A stretch of DNA of 64,000 nucleotides from CAWAYH01 sp963786195 (GCA_963786195.1 CAWAYH010000006.1:434001-498000); one strand, 5' to 3'; counted from the first letter of the stretch, positions 42,951 to 52,478 are shown. Program-made: numbers and translations. Notes: generated by a model from the letters alone, not told the origin.

Positions 42951-44188
42951 ATGTCATTGGACAAATTGAACGCCACGCTCGTCGCCGATGTGGCAAAACT
43001 CGAGCAGGAGGGACGAGCAAAAGCACCGGAACGCGTGATCGTCGGATACGTGCCGCCGTCGGCCAGGCGCGGGCCGCGGTACCGGCTGGCAGGAAGCGAC
43101 CGCGAGTTCCTGCGCATGAACAGCAACAGCTACCTGTCGCTGTCGCATCATCCCGGCGTGCTGTCGACCTGCCGACGAAACGGCGCATGCGTTCGGCGCC
43201 GGCCCCGGCGCCGTGCGGTTCATCGACGGCACGGCGGCCCCGCACATCGCGCTCGAACAGCGCATCGCGCGATACGTCGACCGCCCCTCGGCCCGCGTCT
43301 TCAATTCCGCCTACACGTCGGTGCTCGGGCCTCGCCATCACGCTCGCCGGGCCCGACACGTTCTGGATCGGCGACGAGCTGAACCACAACTGCATCATCC
43401 GCGCGATGCGGATCGCGAACGTGCCGTCCGGCCAGCGGGCGATCTTCAAGCACAACGACGTCGCCGATCTCGAACGCCACCTCCAGGCGGTCCCTGCCGG
43501 AACCGGTCGCGTGATCGTGATCTTCGACGGCATCTTCAGCATGCGCGGCGACAACGCACCGCTGGACGAGATCGTCCGCGTTGCGCAACAACACGAGGAT
43601 CGATTCCGTGACGGCGTCATCACCGTGATGGACGACTCGCACGGCATTGCCGCCTACGGGGCGACTGGCCGGGGCACCGAGGAACACTGCGGTGCACGGG
43701 TCGACATCTTCGTCGGCACGTTCGGCAAAGCGTTCGGTGTGAATGGAGGGTTCGTCGCCGGAAGCCCCGAGCTGATCGAAGCCGTCCGGCAGAAGGCAGA
43801 TACCTACATCTACACGAACCCGCTGGGCGCCGCCGACTGCGCGGGTGCCGTGAAAGCCGTGGAGATCGCGGACGGACCGGAGGGCCGCCAGCGTCTCGCG
43901 AACCTCAAGGCCCGCACCGATCAGTTCCGATCCGGTCTGGAGAGCCTCGGCTTCGAGTCCATTCCCGGCCCGCATCCCGTCGTGCCGCTCGTCGTCCGCG
44001 ACACGGGACGCGTCCGCGCGATGGTCCAGGGCCTCTACGAGCGCGGCATCCTCGCCGTCGGCCTGACGTTCCCGGTCGTGCCGAGGGGCGACGAGACCAT
44101 CCGCTTCCAGATCAACGCCGCGCACACCCAGGGGGACATCGTCGACGTGCTTGGAGCCCTCAAAGCGCTTCGCCAGCCTGCCAGCTAG
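42951..44188 (+). CDS. PLP-dependent alpha-oxoamine synthase-like enzyme (KBL/BioF family), two frameshifts
   Basis: About 412 residues from ATG 42951. The start contains FLRMNSNSYLSLSHHPGVLS, the family's substrate-binding N-terminal segment. Then, after a shift near 43175, HAFGAGPGAVRFIDGTAAPHIALEQ, after another near 43330, LAGPDTFWIGDELNHNCIIR. The rest is in one frame: VITVMDDSHGIAAYGATGRG with the PLP-binding Asp and His, and DIFVGTFGKAFGVNGGFVAG with the Schiff-base Lys. This subgroup (glycine C-acetyltransferase, 8-amino-7-oxononanoate synthase, serine palmitoyltransferase) condenses an amino acid with an acyl-CoA; which is used cannot be told. Stop overlaps the convergent MgtE gene. 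Confidence 0.85.
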
Positions 44189-45616
44189 AGCAAGAACATA
44201 TTCGCCAACCCTAAAAACAGAAAGAAACCCATGCCGTCGGTGACGAACGTCAGCATGACGCTCGAGCCTTGGGCAGGGTCGCGACCTGCGCGATGGAGGG
44301 CCAGCGGGACGAACACACCGACGAGGGCGGCGATGACCAGGTTGAGGAGCACGGCGCTCGTCATGACGATCCCGAGCGACGGCGAATGATAGACGAGGCT
44401 CGCAAAGAGTCCGACGATCGTTCCCCAGAGGCACCCATTCAGAACGCTGACGATCAGCTCCTTCCTCAACAGATACCAGCCGCTCGTGGCCGTGATCTGG
44501 TCGAGGGCCAGCCCCCGGACGACGAGCGCGACGGTCTGGTTGCCGGTGTTGCCGCCGATGCTGGCGACGATCGGCATCAGCGCCGCCAGCGCCACGAGCT
44601 GCTGAATCGTGTGTTCGAACGCGCCGATCACGCGGGATGCGATGAACGCCGTGGCCAGATTGACGGCCAGCCAGGGCCACCGGTTCCGAGCCGAGTCCCA
44701 GATCGGAGCAAAAAGATCCTCCGCCTTGCGCAGGCCCGCGAGCGCGAGCACCTCATCGCCGGATGACGCGCGGATGAAGTCCATCACCGCGTCCGCCGTG
44801 ACGCGACCGACGAGCTTGCCCCGATCGTCGACGATCGGCGCTGACAGCAGGTCGTAGCGCTCGAACGCCTTGGCCACTTCCTGAGCCTCGTCGAAGGGGT
44901 GGAAACGCCGGATGTCGCTGTCCATGACCGACGTCACGGGCGATGCCGGATCGGCGATGAGCAGTACGCCCAGGCCGATCGAACCGATCAGCACGTTGCG
45001 GGAGTCGACAATGAACAGCCGGTCCGTCTGTGCCGGCAGCCGCCCCTTGCGCCGGATAATCGCAATGGCGTCCTCGACCGTCTGCGATTCACGCAGGCTC
45101 AGCGCATCCTGCATCATGAGGCGCGCGGCCGAGCTCTCCGGATACAGGCGACTCTGTTCCATCCAGGATCGGTCGCGCGCGTCGAGCAGCGCAGACACCT
45201 CCTCCACGAGGTCGTCCGGCAGCGACTCCGACAGGTACCGCGAGATCGTCGGCATCGAGCTCGCGCAGGGCCGCCACGAGCCCCGGCCGCTCGGTATGTT
45301 CGAGCAGCGACTCGCGGACGCCGAGGCTGACCTCCACGAGCGCCTGCCCCGCCTGCACGGGCTCGAGCTCGCGCCACACGACCAGCCGATCCTCGACCGG
45401 CAGCGATTCGAGGATCTGTGCAACGTCGGCCGGATGAAGGGCGCGCAGCCGCCGGTGCAGCTCGACGAGATTCTGTCGGTGCTGCATCTGCTCGAGCAGC
45501 GCGCTCTTCGGCGTCTCCTGGCGCCGCGCGACCGTTTCCAGCAGGCGATGCTTTTCCAGGAGCCGGTGCACTTCCGCAATGCTTTCCTGGAGGCGAATCT
45601 CGGAGGTTGGATCCAT
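44185..45616 (-). CDS. mgtE: MgtE-type magnesium transporter (one frameshift)
   Basis: About 477 residues. N-terminal superhelical domain from MDPTSEIRLQESIAEVHRLL to ALRELDADDLA, then after a one-base shift near 45245 the frame continues RYLSESLPDDLVEEVSALLD. Two CBS domains (about 140-260; DRLFIVDSRNVLIGSIGL and SAPIVDDRGKLVGRVTADAV) sense Mg. The five-helix transmembrane domain carries ASIGGNTGNQTVALVVRGLAL, the family's pore-lining motif, and the conserved late Asp in VTDGMGFFLFLGLA. Homodimeric channel in the inner membrane, closed by Mg bound at the cytosolic domains. The 3' end overlaps the convergent PLP enzyme gene by 4 bp. Confidence 0.92.
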
Positions 45617-45672
45617 GACGCTCCTCGCGCGGATCAGCCTAACCCGTCAACATGTCGGCTGCGTTTCAAGCG

Positions 45673-45693
45673 GGAGGCTGGAAGCTGGAAGCT
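45673..45693. repeat. Three-unit heptamer array (GGAAGCT)
   Basis: GGAGGCT followed by two GGAAGCT units, in the 94-bp gap between the divergent MgtE (start 45616) and M14 peptidase (45711) genes. Short, but with the same strict 7-bp period as the longer arrays. Confidence 0.7.
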
Positions 45694-45697
45694 GAAA

Positions 45698-45703
45698 TAT
45701 ACT
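45698..45703 (+). promoter_or_regulatory. Candidate -10 box, leaderless start of the M14 peptidase
   Basis: TATACT, 7 bp before ATG 45711. No Shine-Dalgarno sequence and no -35 match at normal spacing. Confidence 0.42.
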
Positions 45704-45710
45704 TCGCCCC

Positions 45711-48445
45711 ATGACCCGACTATTCCGCGCCCTGCTGCTGCTCGTTCCCGTCGCGGCGACGATCGCTTCGTTGTCCGGTCAGGCCCGCATCACGACGCCG
45801 AAGGACCAATTCGGGTTCAATCTGGGCGACGACTACCAGCTCGCCGACTACAAGCAGATCGCGGAGTACTGGCGGAAGCTCGACGCGGAGTCGGAGCGGC
45901 ATGGTCGTCCAGGAGATCGGCAAGACGGCTGAGGGTCGGCCGCACCTCATGGCGATTGTCACCTCGCCCGCGAATCATCGCAGTCTGGCGCAAGTACAAG
46001 GATATCTCGCGGCGGCTGGCGCTGGCCGAGGGCCTCAGCGACGACCAGGCGCGTCAGCTCGCGAAGGAAGGCAAAGCGGTCGTCTGGATCGATGGCGGGC
46101 TGCACGCGACCGAGATGCTCGGGGCGCAGCAGCTGGCCGAGATGGTCTACCAGATGGTCAGCCGGACGGATGAGGAGACCATGCGGTTTCTCGACGATTG
46201 CATCGTCCTCTTCGTCCACGCCAACCCTGACGGCAACGATCTCGTCGCCGACTGGTACATGCGCAATGCCGATCCGTGAAGCGGAGCGCGGCGGGCCTGC
46301 CGCGCCTCTATCAGAAATACATCGGACACGACAACAATCGCGACTTCTTCGCGTCCACGCAGGCCGAGACCGAGAACATCAACCGCGTGCTCTACCACGA
46401 GTGGATGCCGCAGATTCTCTACAACCATCACCAGAGCGGCCCCCAGGGGACGGTGCGTCTGGTCGTCGCCGCAGCGCGATCCGTACAACTACAACCTCGA
46501 TCCGCTGCTGATACTCGGGCTGCAGGCGCTCGGCACCCACATGCATCAGCGGCTCGCGACCGAGGGGAAGCCGGGCGCGACGATGGCGTCGGGTGGCGCG
46601 TACGACGGATGGTGGAACGGCGGCATCAGGAACACGGGCAACTTCCACAACATCATTGCGATCCTCACGGAGACGATCGGCAGCCCGACGCCGATGCGCA
46701 TTCCGCTGGTCATCCAGCGGCAGCTGCCCAACCGCGATCTGCCCTACCCGATTGCGCCGCAGGAGTGGCGGTTCCGGCAGTCGGTCGACTACTCGATCTC
46801 GTTCAACCGCGCGGTCATCGACTACGCGTCGCGCAACCGGGAGCACCTGCTCTACAACATCTACAAGATGGGGCGACGGGCGATCGAGCGCGGGAGCCAG
46901 GACACACTGGACGCCGTCGCCGAATCGGTACGCGGCGGTCGCGGAGAAGATGGGAGCCGCGGGCGGCGGGCGTGGCGGTGGCGCGTCAGCCGAGCGTGAC
47001 GCGGAGATCTGGGCCGCGCTCCGCAAGCCGGAGGATCGGGATCCGCGCGGCTACATCATCCCGTCGAACCAGCCGGACTTCCTGACGGCGATCAAGTTCA
47101 TCAACGCGCTGCGCGAGGTCAACGTCACCGTCCAGCGCGCGACGAAGGAGTTCGAGGTTGCCGGCAAGCGGTACCCGGCCGGCTCGTTCGTCGTCATGAC
47201 GGCGCAGGCGTTCCGGCCGCACGTGCTCGACATGTTCGAGCCGCAGGATCACCCGAACGTGATTGCGTACCCAGGCGCGCCGCCAACGCCGCCCTACGAC
47301 AACGCCGGCTGGACGCTCGCGTTTCAGATGGGCGTGCGCTTCGACCGCATTCTCGAGCCGTTCTCCGGACCATTCGAGAAAGTCGACGACTGGAACGTGA
47401 AGCCACCTGCCGGAAGCGTGGCGACTGGCGCGTCGGGCGCCGGCTACTCGTTGAGCCGAACGACGAACGATGCTTGTCGCGCGGTGAATCGTCTGCTCGC
47501 AGCCGGGGAGCGGGTAATGGCGACCGGCGACGCGTTCTTCGTTGTCACGTCGGCCACGTCGACACAGACCGTGGACCGGCTGCAGAAGATCGCCGCGGAT
47601 CTCGGCGTGAGCTTCGCGCGGGCGGCCGCTTGCGCCGCCGGCGGCAGCAACGCTTCGCGCGCCGCGCGATCGGCCTCTGGGATCAGTACGGGGGCTCGAT
47701 GGAGTCCGGATGGACGCGATGGATCCTCGAACAGTTCGAGTTTCGATTCGAGCGCGTCTACGCGCCCAAGCTCGACGCCGGCGGATTGAATGCCTCCTAC
47801 GATGTGCTGATCTTCCCCAACGGCGGTATCCCGTCGGCGCAGGGTGGCGGCCGAGGTGGGCGTGGCGGCGGCGGGCGCGGCGGCGGACCCGACCCGTCTG
47901 ACATCCCGGCCGAATATCGATCGCAGCTGGGTCGAGTTACCGGTGAAACGACGATTCCGAAACTGCGGCAGTTCGTCGAGGCGGGCGGCACGATTATCGC
48001 CATTGGCGACTCGGCGATGAACCTCGCGAGTCAGCTGAACCTGCCCGTCGAAGACCATCTGGTCGAGAACGGAGCGTCGCTGCCACGCGAAAAGTTCTTC
48101 GTGCCCGGATCGGTGCTGTCCGCGAAAATCGACGTCCGCAATCCGATCGCGGCGGGCATGAACGAGCGCACGGATGTCTTCTTCGACAACAGCCCGGTCT
48201 TCAAGCTCGGGACGGGCGCAGCCGCAGCGGGCCTGCAGTCAATCGCGTGGTTCGACAGCCCGACACCGTTGAGGAGCGGCTGGGCGTGGGGTCAGAAGTC
48301 CCTCAACGGCGGCGTCATTGCCATCGAAGCAAAGCTGGGCAAGGGGACGGTGCTGCTCTACGGCCCCGAGATCCTGCAGCGCGCGCAGCCACACGGTACG
48401 TTCAAGCTGCTGTTCAACGGGATTTACGCAAGCGTCGCCCGATAG
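45711..48445 (+). pseudogene. Exported M14-family zinc carboxypeptidase, about six frameshifts
   Basis: Starts MTRLFRALLLLVPVAATIASLSGQA at ATG 45711. The protein continues through several frames: FGFNLGDDYQLADYKQIAEYW, VVQEIGKTAEGRPHLMAIVT, AVVWIDGGLHATEMLGAQQL (Zn ligands His and Glu in HATE), FVHANPDGNDLVADWYMRN, IGHDNNRDFFASTQAE, LYHEWMPQILYNHHQSGPQG (third Zn ligand likely here), then a C-terminal region with a Gly/Arg-rich linker and ending KLLFNGIYASVAR. Frame changes are near 45897, 45980, 46277, 46470, 46925 and 47610. All expected parts are in order, about 900 residues. Likely a periplasmic or secreted peptidase, apparently intact but for single-base errors. Confidence 0.85.
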
Positions 48446-49538
48446 TTCTCGAGCGTGGGGACATCCCCGCGATCACGCGGTCGAGCTGTTCGCGATGCCG
48501 GCTGTCCGTCGCGCCAGCGCGAATCTTCTTCAACGCGTCGAGGTGGGCCGTCTCCAGCGCGCGCGGCGCGTCCGTCTTGATGTCCGGCTCGATGCCCGTG
48601 CCTTCCCAGTTGGTCTTCGTGATCGGATTGATCGCGCGGCCGGCAGGAACCCAGATCCCGAAGTGATCGCTGATCCGGCGGACGCCGCCAGGGTGCGCAC
48701 CGCCGCCCGTCGTTTCGCCGACGATCGTGGCGCGCTTGAGCGTCTTCAGGTTGTAGGTGAATTCTTCGGCAGCCGAGAAGGTCCGCACGCTCGTGAGCAC
48801 GTACACGGGCTTGTCTTTCCCGTAGCGCCGGCCCTGCACCTGCGGAGACGTCCAGAACTGACGCGTCTCGTTGCTCTCGCGCCAGTAGAAGTCGTTCAGA
48901 TGCACGACGTCGTCGAACAGGTAGCCCGAGATAATGCCGATCATCGCCGGCGATCCACCGCCGTTCTGCCTGAGATCGAAGATGAGCGCGTCGGTCCCGG
49001 CGAGGAAGTTCATGGCCGCGACCGCGGTCTCACCCGCTTCGGGTGACCCGCTGAAGCCGCGCAGGTCGACAGAGCCGACGTTGCCGTCCAGCCGCTCCAC
49101 GCGTTGGAATCCGAAGTTCCGCCGGCGCTCCTCGGCGATCCCACGCGCTCGGTCCTCCGGCGAGGGTGCGGCGCGGAACGCGGGAAACGGTTCGGCACTG
49201 TAGATCACGCGGAGGTGCTTGTCGTGGCTGACCTCCTGCAGGTTCTTCGTCAGCGTGTCGGCAAACGTCCTGGCGCTGGTAATGCTGTCGTACTCCTTCT
49301 TCTGGGCGCGGGCACGGATGGCCTCCGCCATCTTCTCGGCCGTTTCGGGAAAGACGTACGCGGTTTTCAGGTGGTTGACGGCACCGTCGATCACCGACCC
49401 GCGCACCGCCGCGTCGATCGTCGTGTCCGGTCCGGGCGGCTCCTGCTGCGCTCGGGCGATCGCGAGGACCGCGACCACCGCGCCTGCAACGACGACCGTG
49501 GTGGCGATCGATCGCTTCGTTGTCGTTATCGTGATCAT
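48414..49538 (-). CDS. Exported S41-family C-terminal-processing-type peptidase
   Basis: 374 residues. ATG 49538 is preferred because AGGAG lies 7 nt upstream; ATG 49556 is in frame but has its AGGAG only 1 nt away. Signal anchor: TTVVVAGAVVAVLAIARA. A helical N-terminal domain (about 30-125) is followed by the S41 core: VGSVDLRGFSGSPEAGETAV, DLRQNGGGSPAMIGIISGYL and VRTFSAAEEFTYNLKTLKRA, with the catalytic Ser in SAAE. No PDZ domain is evident, as in the retinol-binding-protein-like S41B group. The last 32 bp overlap the convergent M14 peptidase gene. Periplasmic proteolysis is likely; the substrate is unknown. Confidence 0.92.
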   Translation of the reverse strand: MITITTTKRSIATTVVVAGAVVAVLAIARAQQEPPGPDTTIDAAVRGSVIDGAVNHLKTAYVFPETAEKMAEAIRARAQKKEYDSITSARTFADTLTKNLQEVSHDKHLRVIYSAEPFPAFRAAPSPEDRARGIAEERRRNFGFQRVERLDGNVGSVDLRGFSGSPEAGETAVAAMNFLAGTDALIFDLRQNGGGSPAMIGIISGYLFDDVVHLNDFYWRESNETRQFWTSPQVQGRRYGKDKPVYVLTSVRTFSAAEEFTYNLKTLKRATIVGETTGGGAHPGGVRRISDHFGIWVPAGRAINPITKTNWEGTGIEPDIKTDAPRALETAHLDALKKIRAGATDSRHREQLDRVIAGMSPRSRTIGRRLRKSR

Positions 49539-49643
49539 GCTCCTGCTCCTGATCATGCTCCTGGCGAATCCTATCCTTAATATTCCCCGCCTGGTCGGCA
49601 AAGTTGGCCGTAATGGGCGGGCCAGTGGCAACATTGGGGGGAC

Positions 49644-50417
49644 GTGCGCGAAGAGATACCACCGGCGCTGCGTGTGATTGGCGTGCCCGGCATGCCCGAT
49701 GTCGCCCCGGGAGACGATCTGGCCGGGCTGACCGTTGCCGCCGTCGACAAGGCCGGGGTCCGCGTCGACGCCGGCGATGTCGTGGTTTTCACCCAGAAGA
49801 TCGTCTCGAAGGCGGAGGACCGGCTCGTCCGGCTCGACGCACTGACGCCCTCGACGCTCGCGCGCGACTGGGCGGACGCCTGGGGAAAAGACCCCCGGGT
49901 CGTCGAGCTCGTGCTGCAGGAGTCCGTCCGGATCGTGCGCATGGCACGCGGGGTCATCATCGCGGAAACCCGGCATGGGTTCGTCTGCGCGAATGCCGGG
50001 GTCGACACCTCGAACCTGCAGCCCGGCCTCGCCGCGCGGCTGCCGAAGGATCCCGATGCGTCGGCGCGGCGGCTGTGCCTCGATCTGAGGGCGGCGTGGC
50101 AGACACCGGTTGGCGTCGTCATCTCCGACACGTTCGGCCGTCCCTGGCGCGAGGGCCAGACGAACGTCGCGATCGGCGTCTCCGGGATGCGCGCGATTCT
50201 CGACTACCGTGGCTGCGTCGATACCGGAGGTCAGAAGCTGCAGGCGACGGCAATCGCCGTCGCCGACGAGATCGCGGCCGCCGCCGAACTCGTCATGGGA
50301 AAGACGCGACGCGTCCCCGTCGCGATCGTCCAGGGAACCGGCCTTGGCGACGCAGACCCCGAGCACGGTTCGGCTCGCGACTTACTGCGGCGCAGCGATG
50401 AGGATCTCTTCCGATGA
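49644..50417 (+). CDS. cofE: Coenzyme F420-0:L-glutamate ligase
   Basis: 257 residues from GTG 49644, with a G-run as ribosome binding site. Adds glutamate to F420-0 using GTP. Family landmarks: VIGVPGMPDVAPGDDLAGLT, DVVVFTQKIVSKAEDRLV (nucleotide-binding segment), VRIVRMARGVIIAETRHGFV, CANAGVDTSNLQPG and PVGVVISDTFGRPWREGQTN, the last containing the metal-binding Asp and the most conserved block of CofE/FbiB. The C-terminal FMN domain of actinobacterial FbiB is absent, so this is the archaeal-type single-domain form. ATGA overlap with the flippase-like gene. F420:NADP oxidoreductase and a PPOX-fold enzyme lie 1.4 kb away. Confidence 0.94.
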   Translation: MREEIPPALRVIGVPGMPDVAPGDDLAGLTVAAVDKAGVRVDAGDVVVFTQKIVSKAEDRLVRLDALTPSTLARDWADAWGKDPRVVELVLQESVRIVRMARGVIIAETRHGFVCANAGVDTSNLQPGLAARLPKDPDASARRLCLDLRAAWQTPVGVVISDTFGRPWREGQTNVAIGVSGMRAILDYRGCVDTGGQKLQATAIAVADEIAAAAELVMGKTRRVPVAIVQGTGLGDADPEHGSARDLLRRSDEDLFR

Positions 50418-51376
50418 TCCCGGCCGCGCTGGTCAAGGTGCTCCGGAGCCGCGCGCTCGCGGTCGCCATCACCCTCGCGATCCTCTTCTTTCTCGTGCGT
50501 CGTTTTCCAGTCGACCGGCTCCTCGCCGCGCTGCAAGAGGCGGACTACCGTCTGTTCTTCGCGGCGATGATCCCGAACACACTCTTCTACTACTGCTGGG
50601 ACACGCTGGTGCTGACGACGGTCGTGCGGTGGTTTCACGGGCCGGTCCGGTACCGCGATCTCCTGCCCGTGCGCGCTGCGTCGTACGTCGTGGCGTTCTT
50701 CAACACCAATCTGGGACGAGGCGCGCTGGCGGCGTTCCTCAGCCGCAGGCTGAACGCGCCGTTCCTGCAGCTGGGGAGCACGGTGCTGTTTCTCGTGTTC
50801 ACCGAGTTCCTCCACCTCATCGCCTGGGCGACGATCGGGATCCTTCAGATTCACACGGAGGTGCGTCGCGAGCTGTTGTGGGTGCCGCCGGCGGTGGTGC
50901 TGATCTGGCTTGCGGTGTTCCTGTACGCGCGCGCGGGCGCGGGACCGCCCTCGATTCGCTGGCTGCTGGCGCCGCGCGAGTGGGCGCTGATGCGGACGTT
51001 CCGTCTCGCGCCCGCGCGGCGCTACGCGCAGGTCATCCTGCTGCGCGCGCCGATGTTCTTCGTGTCACTGTGCCTGCACGCGGTGGCCGCGCGCGCGTTC
51101 GGGCTGACGGTCCCGTTCGCCCACCTGCTGGCCTTCCTGCCGGTGATCTTCATGGTCGCGGCGCTGCCGATCACGATCGCGCGGCTCGGCACGACGCAGG
51201 CGGCGTGGGTGTTCTTCTTTGGCGGCTTCGCCGACACCCCGCGCCTGCTCGCGTTCAGCCTCGCGGCGCACCTGACGTTCGTCGTCACGCGCGGCCTGCT
51301 GGGGCTCGCGTTCCTTCCGCGCGCATACTCGGATCTCGTCAATCCAGGCCCGCCGCCCCTGCCACACAAGGCCTAG
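50414..51376 (+). CDS. Lysylphosphatidylglycerol synthase/flippase-type membrane protein (UPF0104-like)
   Basis: 320 residues, eight or so helices of the LPG_synthase_TM type: LAVAITLAILFFLVRRFPVDRLLAAL, PVRAASYVVAFFNTNLGRGAL (the G-rich loop typical of the family), FLVFTEFLHLIAWATIGI, and LPITIARLGTTQAAWVFFFG near the end. No soluble aminoacyl-transfer domain, so a lipid flippase or related transporter is more likely than a synthase. Translationally coupled to cofE by ATGA, which is unusual for this family and has no obvious explanation in F420 synthesis. Confidence 0.78.
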   Translation: MIPAALVKVLRSRALAVAITLAILFFLVRRFPVDRLLAALQEADYRLFFAAMIPNTLFYYCWDTLVLTTVVRWFHGPVRYRDLLPVRAASYVVAFFNTNLGRGALAAFLSRRLNAPFLQLGSTVLFLVFTEFLHLIAWATIGILQIHTEVRRELLWVPPAVVLIWLAVFLYARAGAGPPSIRWLLAPREWALMRTFRLAPARRYAQVILLRAPMFFVSLCLHAVAARAFGLTVPFAHLLAFLPVIFMVAALPITIARLGTTQAAWVFFFGGFADTPRLLAFSLAAHLTFVVTRGLLGLAFLPRAYSDLVNPGPPPLPHKA

Positions 51377-51385
51377 GGAATACCG

Positions 51386-51784
51386 TCAACTCCCGAACGA
51401 CTGGATGCTCTCCGGTCGAATCTTGTAGAGCACGCGTACTTCTCCAGGCTGGCGAAACGGATACGTGTCCTTGCCGAGATACTTCTTCGCCATGAGATCG
51501 ATGTGCGCGTCGGCGCCCTGCTCGGTGACGTCGACCACTCGCCCCCGGACCTGGAGATAGCGGTACGGGTTCGCGGGATCGCTGATCGAGAGCGCGACGC
51601 GAGGCTCGCGGCGCATGTTGCGATCCTTCACGCGGCCCTTGGCGCTGTTGACGACGATCAGGTCGTTCTGGAGATCGACCCAGACCGGCGTCACCTGCGG
51701 GCTGCCGTCGGCCATCAGCGTCGCGAGGCTTCCGAAGGCGGGCTTGGTGAACAGGTCGCGATAGACATCAGGTATTTCGGCCAT
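51386..51784 (-). CDS. PPOX-class (FMN/F420-binding split-barrel) enzyme
   Basis: 132 residues from ATG 51784, with AGGAGG 5 nt upstream. Begins MAEIPDVYRDLFTKPAFGSL; the split barrel follows with ATLMADGSPQVTPVWVDLQND and LIVVNSAKGRVKDRNMRREP, the pattern used by F420-dependent oxidoreductase subgroup B (TIGR03618-type) proteins to bind the cofactor, then RYLQVRGRVVDVTEQGADAH. Neighbouring cofE and F420:NADP oxidoreductase genes favour F420 over FMN (inference). Its start codon lies only 10 bp from that of the divergent oxidoreductase. Confidence 0.88.
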   Translation of the reverse strand: MAEIPDVYRDLFTKPAFGSLATLMADGSPQVTPVWVDLQNDLIVVNSAKGRVKDRNMRREPRVALSISDPANPYRYLQVRGRVVDVTEQGADAHIDLMAKKYLGKDTYPFRQPGEVRVLYKIRPESIQSFGS

Positions 51785-51794
51785 ACTGCCTCCT

Positions 51795-52448
51795 ATGCAT
51801 ATTGGAATTATGGGCGGAACCGGTCCCGAAGGGCGAGGGCTTGCCACGCGCCTCGGTCTTGCCGGCATTCCAGCCTTCGTCGGATCGCGCGAGATCGATC
51901 GCGCGCGCGAGGCGGTGGCGAAGATTCGCACGGCCGGCGTCACCATCATCGAGGCGGCGAGCAACGACGAGGTGGCCGAACGATGCGATCTGGTGTTCCT
52001 GGCGGTGCCCTTCGCGCGGGCGGCCGACGTGGTCGACGCCCACCGCGACCGCTTCCGGTCGCGAGCGGTCGTCGTTGACCTCACCGTGCCGCTCGAGTTC
52101 GTCGACGGCGTTCCCCGATTCATCGAGATGCCGGAAGGCTCCGCCGCCGAGCACCTTCGCGCCCGGCTCCCGCCCACGGTTCGTCTGGCCGCGGCGCTCA
52201 AGACCATCCCGGCGTCGGTGCTCGGAAAAGTCGAGGTGGCGCTCGACTGCGATGAGTTCGTCTGCGGCGACTCGCCCCAGTCGCGTGCGGCCGTCATCGA
52301 CACGCTCGGACGGATTCCCGGTCTGCGGCTGCTCGACGTCGGGGGGCTGGAAGCGTCCCGCTCGATCGAGCGCATGACGCTGCTGGCCGTCCAAATCAAC
52401 AAGCGCTACAAGATCCGCACTGCGCGTTTTCGCGTCGTGGGTCTGTAG
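51795..52448 (+). CDS. npdG: F420H2:NADP+ oxidoreductase (NADPH-dependent F420 reductase)
   Basis: 217 residues, from ATG 51795. The Rossmann motif IGIMGGTGPEGRGLATRLGLAG at the N-terminus fixes the start, since nothing shorter would keep the NADP site. Further landmarks: FVGSREIDRAREAV, ERCDLVFLAVPFARAADVV, VVDLTVPLEF, LAAALKTIPASVLGKVE, and CDEFVCGDSPQSRAAVIDTL. Typical for Fno/NpdG (about 220 residues). Transfers hydride between F420 and NADP, keeping F420 reduced for enzymes such as the PPOX neighbour. No Shine-Dalgarno sequence; the 10 bp before it is the ribosome binding site of the divergent gene. Confidence 0.95.
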   Translation: MHIGIMGGTGPEGRGLATRLGLAGIPAFVGSREIDRAREAVAKIRTAGVTIIEAASNDEVAERCDLVFLAVPFARAADVVDAHRDRFRSRAVVVDLTVPLEFVDGVPRFIEMPEGSAAEHLRARLPPTVRLAAALKTIPASVLGKVEVALDCDEFVCGDSPQSRAAVIDTLGRIPGLRLLDVGGLEASRSIERMTLLAVQINKRYKIRTARFRVVGL

Positions 52449-52478
52449 AGTCCCCCCCGCCCGCGGGCTCGAGGGTGT

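Noticed and set aside
50414..51376. Lysylphosphatidylglycerol synthase (MprF)
   Set aside because: The soluble aminoacyl-transfer domain is absent; only the membrane flippase-like part is present.
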